Notes under the pieces: generated by a model
The model's database searches: none
What the model saw: the letters and a program-made list of their open reading frames with translations, nothing else
What the model was told of the DNA's origin: nothing
DNA from: an uncultured Psychroserpens sp.
Lineage (GTDB): Bacteria > Bacteroidota > Bacteroidia > Flavobacteriales > Flavobacteriaceae
NCBI RefSeq assembly: GCF_947500255.1
Contig: NZ_CANMRL010000003.1
Coordinates: forward strand, 310,001-374,000
Direction of reading: 5' to 3'
Length of the DNA stretch: 64,000 nucleotides
Shown here: piece after piece, positions 34,913-42,926 of the stretch
Layout: every line of letters starts with the position of its first letter
Position numbering within the stretch: position 1 is the first letter of the stretch
Made by a program: the position numbers and the translations under genes

Positions 34913-36346
34913 ATGAAAAAAATTATTCTATTAGCTTTGATGGTCATTCCAATGCTAAGCTTTGCTCAAAAGATCAAAGTAAAAAAAGGCACTGTAACTT
35001 TTGATGGTAAAGCTGTTGCTAAAGTAAATACAGAACTTCGCGACAACTACTTATTCTCAACATTGTCTGGAGAAAAAGCCTTTGATGTTGTGTTTAAAGG
35101 TTTATCAGCTTCAAATACTGAAGGCTTTCAATGGCTGGAATTAACTTCTGCTAGCGGACAAAAAACTGAAATTCCTTATGAGGTATTGATGACGAGTTTT
35201 AGTCCGACAAAACTCATCATCAAACTCTTAAGTGCTAAATATGGTTTAATCACTTCCGATGGTATTGATATGGCACAGGTAGATGAGTTTTTTGCTCAAG
35301 AACGTGAAGTGCTTAGTGACAAATACATGAAGAATGTCGTATCTGCCAAAGCAGATCAAGAAGAACGAAAAGCCAAAATTGGTCGTTACAATGCGTTTGT
35401 AAAAGATGATGGGACTATCGTTTTTGGAGGTTCTACCGGAACGAGAATTATGGGTCGTGTGGCCTACGGAAATAATGCCTATAGTGTGATTGATCTTGAT
35501 GGTATAACCGTTGGAACAGCAACAGGATGTTCGACCTGCACAACCGTTAAAGCAAAAACCTTTACCGACGAAGAATTTGAATTTGACTATGGCTCAAGAA
35601 CCATGATGACTGGACGCTTTTCGAGATCGTTCGGACAAATATTTGTGGAGGAACTTTTAGGACGCGACTATAAATTAGGTCGTGAAGCCAAAGCGTATAA
35701 AGCACGATTACACAAAGAAAAGGTGAAAGTCGCTAAAGAAAATAGTGTCAACCTTTATGGTGTTCCAGGTTCTGTAACCGATAAAGACGGAAAGACCTAT
35801 TCTGGGATCGTTTATGTGATCTTCGAAAAACTACAACTTGATCCTGCTCAGCAGGAAAGTGATCTCTACGATATGAACTCTATTGATAAGTTTGGAAAGT
35901 TTGTAAGTGTGAAGTACAAAAATGATAAAGGACGACCGCGTACTAAGAAATTTGCGGCTAGAAATAATATCAAATTTTGTGCTACAGACGAAGGTGAAGA
36001 GAAATGTTTTTATGGTATGAAAACCAAAGGGAATGCGCTTAAAAAATTATCAAATGCTGGAAGTTTAGGCTTTGATAACTCGTATTTCTATGAAGTGGTT
36101 TATGAGTATAAAGGGAATATGGTCTTATCAAAACCAGGCGAACCTGATACTTACGTTTTAAAGTTTGCCGATAAAAAAGTAGGTTTTATGATTGATGAGC
36201 GTAAAAATGAAAAGATCTCTGCAGCATTAGCGAAGTTTATAGACAACTGTGCAGTACTAGGTGACGATTTAAAGAACAATGAGTTTGATTTGAGTAATCT
36301 AAGCAACTTAAAAACCATTGTTGACGAATATGGAGATTGCAAATAG
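34913..36346 (+). CDS. Exported conserved flavobacterial protein of unknown function
   Basis: A 477-residue protein with signal peptide MKKIILLALMVIPMLSFAQ. No named family recognised. The body begins with a repeated flavobacterial pattern (KKGTVTFDGKAVAKVN), has a lysine-rich middle with a GCSTCTTVKAKTF cysteine pair, and later KSKPGEPDTYVLKFADKKVGFMI-like beta strands near the C terminus. It is a single gene followed by a strong terminator. Confidence 0.6.
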   Translation: MKKIILLALMVIPMLSFAQKIKVKKGTVTFDGKAVAKVNTELRDNYLFSTLSGEKAFDVVFKGLSASNTEGFQWLELTSASGQKTEIPYEVLMTSFSPTKLIIKLLSAKYGLITSDGIDMAQVDEFFAQEREVLSDKYMKNVVSAKADQEERKAKIGRYNAFVKDDGTIVFGGSTGTRIMGRVAYGNNAYSVIDLDGITVGTATGCSTCTTVKAKTFTDEEFEFDYGSRTMMTGRFSRSFGQIFVEELLGRDYKLGREAKAYKARLHKEKVKVAKENSVNLYGVPGSVTDKDGKTYSGIVYVIFEKLQLDPAQQESDLYDMNSIDKFGKFVSVKYKNDKGRPRTKKFAARNNIKFCATDEGEEKCFYGMKTKGNALKKLSNAGSLGFDNSYFYEVVYEYKGNMVLSKPGEPDTYVLKFADKKVGFMIDERKNEKISAALAKFIDNCAVLGDDLKNNEFDLSNLSNLKTIVDEYGDCK

Positions 36347-36366
36347 ATGCATCTCACAGATAAAGT

Positions 36367-36397
36367 AAAAAAGGCTACCAGTTTGGTAGCCTTTTTT
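36367..36397 (+). terminator. Strong intrinsic terminator
   Basis: A 13-base perfect stem, AAAAAAGGCTACC (36367-36379) with GGTAGCCTTTTTT (36385-36397), around the loop AGTTT. The A- and T-runs flank the stem on both sides, so it may work in both directions. It separates the backbone gene 34913-36346 from 36439. Confidence 0.88.
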
Positions 36398-36438
36398 AGT
36401 ATCTTGACCAAAGAAACCAACAACCCAAAACTCACATC

Positions 36439-36918
36439 ATGAAAGCTGTTTCTGTAGTAACAATACGAAAAGAACTCAAGCACAAATCCAATGAAGAATT
36501 AGCCGAGCTGTGTTTGCGTTTGTCACGCTTTAAAAAAGAGAATAAGGAGCTCCTCACCTATTTGTTATTTGAAGCCGATAGTGAAGCTGGTTATATTGAC
36601 ACCGTTAAAGCTGAAATAGATGAGCAATTTGAACTCATCAATACTGACAGTTATTTCTACATTAAAAAAAGTGTTCGTAAGATCTTACGTAATACCAAAA
36701 AGTACATTAGGTATTCGCTTAATAAGGAAACCGAAGTAGAGCTCCTCCTCTATTTTTGTAAGACACTAAAAACCATGCGACCTTCGATAAAACGCAATAC
36801 AACCTTAACCAATATTTATGAGCGTAATATAGAAGCGATAAAGAAAAAGATTGTCAATCTACATGAAGACCTACAATACGACTATAGGATTGTATTAGAG
36901 GAGATAGAAGATTTGTAA
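36439..36918 (+). CDS. Conserved helical protein of unknown function
   Basis: A 159-residue, strongly alpha-helical, charged cytoplasmic protein (TIRKELKHKSNEELAELCLRLSRFKKENKELLTYLLFEA; KKSVRKILRNTKKYIRYSLNKETEVELLLYFCKTLKTM). I recognise it only as a common Bacteroidota hypothetical. It is the last gene before the cassette-like array. Confidence 0.6.
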   Translation: MKAVSVVTIRKELKHKSNEELAELCLRLSRFKKENKELLTYLLFEADSEAGYIDTVKAEIDEQFELINTDSYFYIKKSVRKILRNTKKYIRYSLNKETEVELLLYFCKTLKTMRPSIKRNTTLTNIYERNIEAIKKKIVNLHEDLQYDYRIVLEEIEDL

Positions 36919-36926
36919 TGAGGAAC

Positions 36927-36992
36927 AAAAGGTCACGTTTACGGGAGTATAGACCCCAAAAACGCGTATATTTATCTCCATATAACTAGTTA
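36927..36992 (+). repeat. Degenerate element at the left edge of the cassette array
   Basis: The stretch ends in CCATATAACTAGTTAGCTGC; the GTTAGCTGC (36989-36997) is the opening boundary of cassette unit A. It includes the ATATAACTAGTTA motif also seen at 1098-1110. The rest (AGTATAGACCCCAAAAACGCGTATATTT) differs from the other elements and may be a second subtype. Confidence 0.5.
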
Positions 36993-38347
36993 GCTGCAAT
37001 ATGACAAAATGAACAATAGAGAGTCGTTATTAAACTTCATTTTAAGTGTCGTCAAAATTTCAAAAGATGATGCTCACCAAATTGCAAACACATTTCATTC
37101 TATTGAAATAAAGGAAAAAGACTATTTACTTAGAGAAAAGGAAGTAAGTGATGATTACTTCTACTTGGAAAGTGGATTAATGCGGACTTTTCTCTACAAC
37201 TTGGAAGGTGAAGAAATTACGATTGATTTCTTTACAGAAGACAACATTGTATTTGAGATTACTTCATTCTTTAATCGAATTCATTCAGAAGCATATATTC
37301 AGGCTATCACAAAATGTAAAGGATTTAGAATTTCATACGAAGAATTAAATACTCTATTTCATAATAAACCTGCATTCAGAGATTTTGGAAGAGCCATTTT
37401 GGTAAAAAAATTTATTGCTTCTCAAAACAGAAATTATGGGATGATAAATCGAACAGCAAAAGAGAGATATCAGAACCTTTTGAGCACAAAACCCCAAATA
37501 CTACAATATGCACCATTAAAGTACGTTGCTTCTTATTTAGGTGTTACTGATAGCACTTTGAGTAGGTTGCGAAAAAAAATGTAAATTTTTATTTCTTGCC
37601 TTTTGTCAAGTAGATATAAATTTCACTTACTGAACTTTGCATTAAAGTTTAATAAATATGGGCGAAATTTCTACTTCAATTGTAATATTTTTCATTTTCA
37701 CAACCATACTTACTTTGTTTTGTTTTTATCAAACCAATAAAAGTAAGAAGCAACTTTTAAGTATCTCCATTTGGATGGTTGTAGTCGGAATCTTGGGATA
37801 TTTAGGGTTTTACCAAATTCAAAATACTATACCACCAAGATTTGTTTTTCTCTTGGTTCCTAGCATCCTTTTCGTTATTATCCATTTTTTCCTTACAAGA
37901 AACAATACTATTAGCAATGAACAGAATTTAAAATGGTTGACTTTATTACATACGATAAGAGTTCCTGTTGAAATAGTATTGTACTATGTTTTCATAGCAG
38001 GATTAATACCTGATTTAATGACTTTTGAGGGCTATAACTATGATATTCTATGTGGTATTTCAGCACCAATAATTTACTATACTGTGTTTGTCAAAAAATG
38101 GATTGGAAAAAAGGGACTTCTAATATGGAATTTCATTTGTTTAGGATTGTTAGTTAATATTTTGACTATAGCTATTTTGAGTGCTCAAACCCCAATTCAG
38201 CAATTAGCATTTGACCAACCCAATATTGGTGTAACTTACTTTCCTTTTGTTTGGCTACCAGCAGTAATTGTACCTATTGTTCTTTATTCGCATTTAGTGA
38301 GTATAAAAATATTGCTGGAATTTAGAAATAATAATACTGCAGCTAAC
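36989..38347 (+). mobile_element. Cassette-like unit A (two genes)
   Basis: Opens with GTTAGCTGCAATATG (36989) and closes with AATACTGCAGCTAAC (38347). The closing sequence is the reverse complement of the opening one at 13 of 15 positions, with the nine inner bases perfect. The same relation defines integron gene cassettes. Content: Crp-like regulator and multi-span membrane protein. Mobility is inferred. Confidence 0.6.
37009..37584 (+). CDS. Crp/Fnr-family regulator
   Basis: A 191-residue protein with an N-terminal cyclic-nucleotide-binding fold (IEIKEKDYLLREKEVSDDYFYLESGLMRTFLYNLEGEEITIDFFTEDNIVFE) and a short C-terminal HTH (LKYVASYLGVTDSTLSRLRKKM). It matches the flavobacterial Crp/Fnr subgroup in which the effector is unknown. 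The start codon lies 17 bases after the cassette boundary at 36992. It is the first gene of unit A and may control the membrane-protein gene downstream. Confidence 0.85.
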   Translation: MNNRESLLNFILSVVKISKDDAHQIANTFHSIEIKEKDYLLREKEVSDDYFYLESGLMRTFLYNLEGEEITIDFFTEDNIVFEITSFFNRIHSEAYIQAITKCKGFRISYEELNTLFHNKPAFRDFGRAILVKKFIASQNRNYGMINRTAKERYQNLLSTKPQILQYAPLKYVASYLGVTDSTLSRLRKKM

Positions 38348-38368
38348 AACGTGTATAATCAATGCTAA
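37658..38368 (+). CDS. Multi-span membrane protein of unknown function
   Basis: A 236-residue protein with about seven membrane segments (IVIFFIFTTILTLFCFYQ, ISIWMVVVGILGYLGFY, FVFLLVPSILFVIIHFFLT, LIWNFICLGLLVNILTIAIL and others), of a type common in Bacteroidota next to Crp-like regulators. Family not recognised. The last codons (AANNVYNQC) are read from the 5' end of the following element, and the stop TAA lies inside it. Confidence 0.65.
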   Translation: MGEISTSIVIFFIFTTILTLFCFYQTNKSKKQLLSISIWMVVVGILGYLGFYQIQNTIPPRFVFLLVPSILFVIIHFFLTRNNTISNEQNLKWLTLLHTIRVPVEIVLYYVFIAGLIPDLMTFEGYNYDILCGISAPIIYYTVFVKKWIGKKGLLIWNFICLGLLVNILTIAILSAQTPIQQLAFDQPNIGVTYFPFVWLPAVIVPIVLYSHLVSIKILLEFRNNNTAANNVYNQC

Positions 38369-38468
38369 CCTTTTTATTCATAGAAAAAATACTATCTTTA
38401 ACTAACTGATTTGCTACGACTGATTATCCTGCGGATTCTCTGCCGCACAAATCATACACGAACACGTT
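38348..38468 (+). repeat. attC-like element E2
   Basis: Begins AACGTGTATAATCAATGCT and ends ATCATACACGAACACGTT, the shared termini of the array. A short inner stem ATCC-TGC-GGAT lies near 38425. It separates unit A from the TetR/hydrolase unit. The outer AACGTG pairs with CACGTT, and GTGTAT with ATACAC. Confidence 0.7.
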
Positions 38469-38496
38469 GTGAACCATTTGTCTGCCTTCGGAAAGA

Positions 38497-39105
38497 TCAC
38501 TCTAAATGGGATCTGTATTGTTTCATTCCTTCAGCTGACAAATATGGAAAAATTAAATTGTTTACATAAACTACATATTTGGTTTTTAAACCTTTATAAA
38601 AAAAATCATTAGGATTAAGGTTAATAAAGAAAAACGTTCGCATTGCACCACTTAAATCCATTAAATAATCTAAATCGTTATCGGTTAACTCGTCCCTCAA
38701 TACCCCTTGAATTTTTAATTGTTTTAAAATTTGTAAATATCTTTTTTTTCTAGAACTATTATCTTGTTCTATCATTAATGACAAATCAGAATAACTTCTC
38801 TTAATTTCAATAAAATCAACATAAAAAAATAAATATTTTATTGAGATTTCAAAAGTGATTTTTGGCGCATCTAATATGCCTATTAATAAATTATTATAAT
38901 CAAACGTATTTATAATTTCCCCAGTTTCTTTCAGCATATCTTCATATAAACAAAGAATTAATTGATTCTTTGTTTTAAAGTGATATGTAACATTACCATA
39001 ACTAATTGAAAGTTCTTTAGCAACCTCTCTTAAAGTAACATTTTTAAAGCCTTTACTATTAAAAAGCTCTCTTGATGTATTTTTAATCTTGTCTTTAGTT
39101 TTCAT
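38497..39105 (-). CDS. TetR-family regulator
   Basis: A 202-residue protein with a TetR N-terminal HTH (TKDKIKNTSRELFNSKGFKNVTLREVAKELSISYGNVTYHFKTKNQLI) and a helical ligand-binding part. It is divergent from the alpha/beta hydrolase gene, with 71 bases between them, and probably represses both; a 13-base palindrome lies in the gap. It is one of only three minus-strand genes in the array. Confidence 0.85.
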   Translation of the reverse strand: MKTKDKIKNTSRELFNSKGFKNVTLREVAKELSISYGNVTYHFKTKNQLILCLYEDMLKETGEIINTFDYNNLLIGILDAPKITFEISIKYLFFYVDFIEIKRSYSDLSLMIEQDNSSRKKRYLQILKQLKIQGVLRDELTDNDLDYLMDLSGAMRTFFFINLNPNDFFYKGLKTKYVVYVNNLIFPYLSAEGMKQYRSHLE

Positions 39106-39114
39106 TATTTTACA

Positions 39115-39127
39115 AAATAGGCTATTT
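39115..39127. promoter_or_regulatory. Palindrome AAATAG-G-CTATTT, candidate TetR operator
   Basis: A perfect 13-base palindrome in the divergent gap between the TetR gene and the hydrolase gene. A candidate hydrolase -7 box TACCTTTG lies at 39152-39159, and TTG at 39126-39128 overlaps the palindrome (spacer 23, longer than usual). Operator role is inferred from position. Confidence 0.45.
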
Positions 39128-39176
39128 GGACTAATTTTAATATATTTTAAATACCTTTGTATTAAATTATATTAAT

Positions 39177-40040
39177 ATGGCATCAATATACAAGAATAGT
39201 AAAGCAAAAACAGATTTAATGGATCTGTACGATGAAAAATTAAAAGCTTTACAAATAGATTATACAAACATAGATGTTAACACAAAATTTGGAAAAACTA
39301 GAATTGTCAAAACAGGAAAGACTAATGGTAAAAAAATTGTAATATTTCACGGTTACAATGCTGGTGCACCAATTACATTAGAAGCTATTAAAGATATATT
39401 AGATAAGTATTGTTTTTATGTTATTGAAACAATAGGACAAGCTACTAAAAGTGAAGAAACAATAATCAATATTAAAGATGACTCTTTTGCGCTTTGGGCG
39501 AATGAGGTATTGGAAAAATTAGAAATACAAAAAGTAAATGTAATTGGTATATCTTATGGAGCATTTATAGTTGAAAAACTTATGGTCTACAATCCAGAAC
39601 GTATTGATAAATGTGTTTTGGTAGTACCAAGCGGTATTGTAAATGGAAATATTTGGGAATCTACAAAAAAACTGACTTTTCCATTAATCAGATGGAATAT
39701 CACTAAAAAGGAAAAACATTTAAAATCCTTTTTAAGTGCATTTGCTCATATTGAAGATGAGTTTTTATATAAAATGTTGAGTTTAATAATGAAAGGTGTA
39801 AAATTAGATACAAGAATACCTAAATTATTAAAATCTAAAGAAGTTGAAAATTTTACAGCTCCTGTATATGTGATTGCTGCTAAAGATGATGTCTATTTTC
39901 CTGGAGAAAAAATTGCTGCAAGAAGTAAAGAATTGTTTTTAAATTTAAAAGAAGTTCATCTTTTAGAAAACTCAAAACATATGCCCTCTAAAAATACATA
40001 CCCAATTATTCAACAAAAGTTAATGGAATGGATTAACTAA
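39177..40040 (+). CDS. Alpha/beta hydrolase
   Basis: A 287-residue cytoplasmic protein with the alpha/beta hydrolase fold: VIFHGYNAGAPITLEAI, nucleophile elbow VIGISYGAFIVEKLM (Ser in GxSxG), Asp in VIAAKDDVYFPGEKI and His in LENSKHMPSKNTYPII. The triad looks complete. Substrate unknown. It is divergent from a TetR gene that probably controls it. Confidence 0.85.
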   Translation: MASIYKNSKAKTDLMDLYDEKLKALQIDYTNIDVNTKFGKTRIVKTGKTNGKKIVIFHGYNAGAPITLEAIKDILDKYCFYVIETIGQATKSEETIINIKDDSFALWANEVLEKLEIQKVNVIGISYGAFIVEKLMVYNPERIDKCVLVVPSGIVNGNIWESTKKLTFPLIRWNITKKEKHLKSFLSAFAHIEDEFLYKMLSLIMKGVKLDTRIPKLLKSKEVENFTAPVYVIAAKDDVYFPGEKIAARSKELFLNLKEVHLLENSKHMPSKNTYPIIQQKLMEWIN

Positions 40041-40076
40041 ACATATTGAATTGGACACATAAAATCGATTTGCAAC

Positions 40077-40283
40077 AACGTGTATAATTCATTGCTAGTC
40101 CTCACCTACTTAGAAATTCCTGCGGATTTTCCTACTGGTTAGTTTTCTTTTATTAACTTAGTTCCAACCAACGCTACAACTATTAAAGCTAGTAGATTTT
40201 TGTTTGGCATTTAAGTAAAATGACATTAACAAAAACGAACTAGGGAAAGTAATTACTAAAGATAAACCATACACGAACACGTT
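40077..40283 (+). repeat. attC-like element E3 (long, hybrid form)
   Basis: Starts AACGTGTATAATTCATTGCTAG and ends AACCATACACGAACACGTT, but at 207 bases it is the longest copy. The middle has the usual TTCCTGCGGATTTTCC stem and TATTAACTTAG core, then a second 3' portion (GAACTAGGGAAAGTAATTACTAAAGATAAACC) like that in the elements at 42184 and 47518. It looks like two element types joined. No gene in the 257-base gap. Confidence 0.7.
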
Positions 40284-41328
40284 AAGTGCAATAAAACATG
40301 AAACAAATCATTATTTTCATATTGACTTTAGCATCCCTAAATTGTTTCTCTCAAAATTCGCTAAGTGATACAATAAGTATTGTTAATGATTTTAATAATG
40401 ATAATATTTCTGATTCATTAACGATTTATACTTTTAGAAAAACAACAAAATCAATAAAAGTTTATAATAGTTTAACGAAACAATCCTTCACTATTGGTGG
40501 TAGAGGCAGCTATAATTGGTCTAAAGCAAACTTTCTTGAAATCATACCACTGCCAGAAGAACTTGTAATTCCGGCAAATGAAATTTTACTAGATACTATT
40601 ATTCAATACCTATTGCCTAATTTCTCAGAACCCGACCCTTCATTAGATTGGTTAATTGCTGGATACCAAAATAAAGTTATTGATACAACAGATAATCTTT
40701 TTTCTATGACTTTAACCTGTCCCATTTCTAAACACGATACTTTTAGTTATCCTGAAGCATCATTCAAGATAATTTCTAAAGATACCTTACCTGTTTTTTG
40801 GGATAGAGTTTGTAGTGAAAACTACATTAAGTATAAACACGGAATTCTTGTCTATTATGGGCAAAATCATCGCTCAAGAGACTTTGAGTTTCAAACTGAT
40901 ACAATATCAAATAATTATGAAATATTTTCTACTTCTCACGGAATACTTGCTAAGAAAGAGCAAAAATATTCTTGGCTATTTATTACCGACGGTACCTTGA
41001 CAGGAGGTCCAGAAAAATTGAGATGGAAATCAATAATTAAAATCAAGTATTTTAATAATCACATCATACTACATCAGGTTAGTGGCATAGGAAATTATAA
41101 TAAAATTTTTATTATTAACCCTGAAAATGGAAAAATTGGTCTGCTTAGAATTGAAGATGAATACTTTTGCTTTAACTCGCCTAAATGTTTTGACTTTGAG
41201 GTTAAAGAGTCTAAACTTATAATTAATTCAAGGAGAACTCAAGAGTGTTACTATGATAAAGGAGATATTGAAACATTATCATTTGACATGAAACTAATAA
41301 TAGAGAAATTAAAATAACAACACTTAAC
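40281..41328 (+). mobile_element. Cassette-like unit B (one gene)
   Basis: Opens GTTAAGTG and closes CACTTAAC, an exact 8-base reverse complement, with a single gene between. The gene starts 17 bases after the opening G and ends 11 bases before the closing C. Confidence 0.6.
40298..41317 (+). CDS. Exported protein of unknown function (cassette gene)
   Basis: A 339-residue protein with signal peptide MKQIIIFILTLASLNCFSQ. An early segment DTISIVNDFNNDNISDSLTIYTF resembles an FG-GAP/EF-hand-like Asp/Asn-rich loop. The rest is beta-rich (KYSWLFITDGTLTGGPEKLRWKS) with no family I can name. It is the only gene of unit B. Confidence 0.55.
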   Translation: MKQIIIFILTLASLNCFSQNSLSDTISIVNDFNNDNISDSLTIYTFRKTTKSIKVYNSLTKQSFTIGGRGSYNWSKANFLEIIPLPEELVIPANEILLDTIIQYLLPNFSEPDPSLDWLIAGYQNKVIDTTDNLFSMTLTCPISKHDTFSYPEASFKIISKDTLPVFWDRVCSENYIKYKHGILVYYGQNHRSRDFEFQTDTISNNYEIFSTSHGILAKKEQKYSWLFITDGTLTGGPEKLRWKSIIKIKYFNNHIILHQVSGIGNYNKIFIINPENGKIGLLRIEDEYFCFNSPKCFDFEVKESKLIINSRRTQECYYDKGDIETLSFDMKLIIEKLK

Positions 41329-41451
41329 AACCTATATAATTAATTACTTGTTCTCGTCTACTTACGAAAATCCTACAGATTTTCCTCTGGTTCGTTTTCT
41401 TTTGCTAATTTAGTTGCTAGCCAACGTAACGAAACCATACACGTATACGTT
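41329..41451 (+). repeat. attC-like element E4
   Basis: Begins AACCTATATAATTAATTACTTG and ends AACCATACACGTATACGTT. Internal blocks: inner stem AAAATC-CTACA-GATTTT, then CCTCTGGTTCGTTTTCTTTTGCTAATTTAG, then GCTAGCCAACGTAACG. The following boundary is GTTGTGTGTC. The 239-base gap before 41557 holds only this and about 100 bases without a feature. Confidence 0.7.
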
Positions 41452-41556
41452 GTGTGTCATTTAAGACAGTGTAACTCGACGAAAATTATAGTTCACTCAT
41501 TTTGACTTTTTTGATTACTAATATTAAAAAACATTTGAGAAACTAAAGCGATAAAA

Positions 41557-42183
41557 ATGAAATTACTTGTAGCAATATTACTTCTGACTTTTTCAATTGA
41601 TTGCAAACCTCAAAGCAACACTGAAAAAATTAAAACTGAAAAAAGTGCTGAATTAAAACCACCTTTTAAAAATCAAGGAGAACAAGAAAATTATTGGGCT
41701 CAAGAACTATTCAAAAAAGAGTATAAAAAACTCTCTTATGAGTTGTATCAGAATGAAATCAAAGAAAAAGTAGGTACTGAATTTATTTATGGCAATAAAT
41801 CTTTCAACATTTATGGAGTAAATGAAACTTTAAAACTGATATTTAAAAAAGGGATTTTATATCCTCAACTAATTAGCGGATTTACAACTGAAAAACGCAA
41901 ATCGGAAAAGGAACTTGATTCTCTATCTCCTACCGAAAGATACTTCTACGAAATGAATAGAGGAGATAATCTAACTATAACGAATTTAGAAGAACTTAAT
42001 TTTCTTTCTGACTCACCGAAAATTAAACGATTTCGATTTTGGTTAGGTAGGCCAAAGTCAGCTAATCCACAAGTTTATATATTTGAATTGTCTAATGAAA
42101 CTGCTGATAAAAATACTGAACTGAAAGATTTTATTAAGAATTGTAAATTGACCTTTTTAAAAGAAGGTTGGTTAATAATCTAA
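41557..42183 (+). CDS. Lipoprotein of unknown function (cassette gene)
   Basis: A 208-residue protein with a lipobox (LLLTFSIDCKPQ). The mature part is lysine/glutamate-rich and mixed alpha/beta (NKSFNIYGVNETLKLIFKKGILYPQLISGF; IKRFRFWLGRPKSANPQVYIFEL). Not recognised. The stop is immediately followed by the 3' half of an element whose 5' half is missing, so the end of the gene or of its unit may have been altered. Confidence 0.55.
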   Translation: MKLLVAILLLTFSIDCKPQSNTEKIKTEKSAELKPPFKNQGEQENYWAQELFKKEYKKLSYELYQNEIKEKVGTEFIYGNKSFNIYGVNETLKLIFKKGILYPQLISGFTTEKRKSEKELDSLSPTERYFYEMNRGDNLTITNLEELNFLSDSPKIKRFRFWLGRPKSANPQVYIFELSNETADKNTELKDFIKNCKLTFLKEGWLII

Positions 42184-42238
42184 GTAAAAACGACCTAGGT
42201 AAAATAATCACCGAAGGTAAACCATTCACAAACACGTT
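42184..42238 (+). repeat. attC-like element E5, 3' half only
   Basis: AAAAACGACCTAGGTAAAATAATCACCGAAGGTAAACC then ATTCACAAACACGTT. It lacks the AACGTGTATA opening. The same 3' half occurs in E11 (47518) and inside E3. The boundary GTTGGCAATAA opens unit C. Confidence 0.6.
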
Positions 42239-42277
42239 GGCAATAATTTCACAGAATTGGCGCCAAATCAAGTACAG

Positions 42278-42814
42278 ATGAATATTAAAACCATAAGAGA
42301 GAAAAAACATTTAACTCAAGAAGAACTTGCTGAACAATCTGGGCTTTCTATACGAACCATACAACGTATAGAAGCTGGTCAAAAGCCAAAAGGACATACA
42401 GCAAAAGTACTTGCTAAAACCCTTGGTTTAGATTTGTCTTCTTTAAACAAACCAGAAAAACTAACAGAGACTGTTAATTATTCACTGGTTAAACGCATAA
42501 ATCTCTCTACTGCATTTGTCTGCTTCATTCCATTGTTGAACATCATTTTACCATTAGCTCTAACCTATCATTACAAACAAAACAATAACTTAACAAAAGG
42601 CATTGTTACCCTACAAATTTTATGGAGTATTGTTTCTACTTTAATATTCTTCATCTCAGGATTTCTCAAATTAACCTTTGATTTGCATCATCAAACGACA
42701 CTTTGGGTCGCCATTATTTTGATAGTAATAAACCTTGTAATGATACTTATCAATTCGGCAAATATTGATAAGCATAAAGAGCTGTACTTCAAGTTAAGAT
42801 ACAACCTTATCTAA
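42278..42814 (+). CDS. XRE-family HTH protein with membrane domain (DUF4870-like)
   Basis: The ATG at 42278 (MNIKTIREKKHLTQEELAEQSGLS) is preferred to the TTG at 42257 given in the track; 178 residues. The first 60 residues are an XRE helix-turn-helix. The rest has three to four membrane spans (FVCFIPLLNIILPLALTYHYK, LWSIVSTLIFFISGFL, LWVAIILIVINLVMILI), so it is a membrane-tethered regulator. A paralogue lies at 59568. In unit C it precedes a serine hydrolase gene. Confidence 0.8.
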   Translation: MNIKTIREKKHLTQEELAEQSGLSIRTIQRIEAGQKPKGHTAKVLAKTLGLDLSSLNKPEKLTETVNYSLVKRINLSTAFVCFIPLLNIILPLALTYHYKQNNNLTKGIVTLQILWSIVSTLIFFISGFLKLTFDLHHQTTLWVAIILIVINLVMILINSANIDKHKELYFKLRYNLI

Positions 42815-42926
42815 CTGTTTTTTAATGACTTACTACTACTGTCGTGTTATTGTCAGGAGATTGACGGGATAGTTCTCTAGATATAACTTTTGTCTTTTTA
42901 GAATTTTGCCTAAAATAATTTAGACA

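Larger units (their letters stand above)
38466..40076. mobile_element. Cassette-like unit with TetR gene (-) and hydrolase (+)
   Basis: Opens GTTGTGAACC and closes GATTTGCAAC. Laid against each other they give seven Watson-Crick pairs and two G-T pairs out of ten. The content is a self-contained divergent regulator and enzyme pair. Weaker than units A, B and E but in line with them. Confidence 0.45.
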
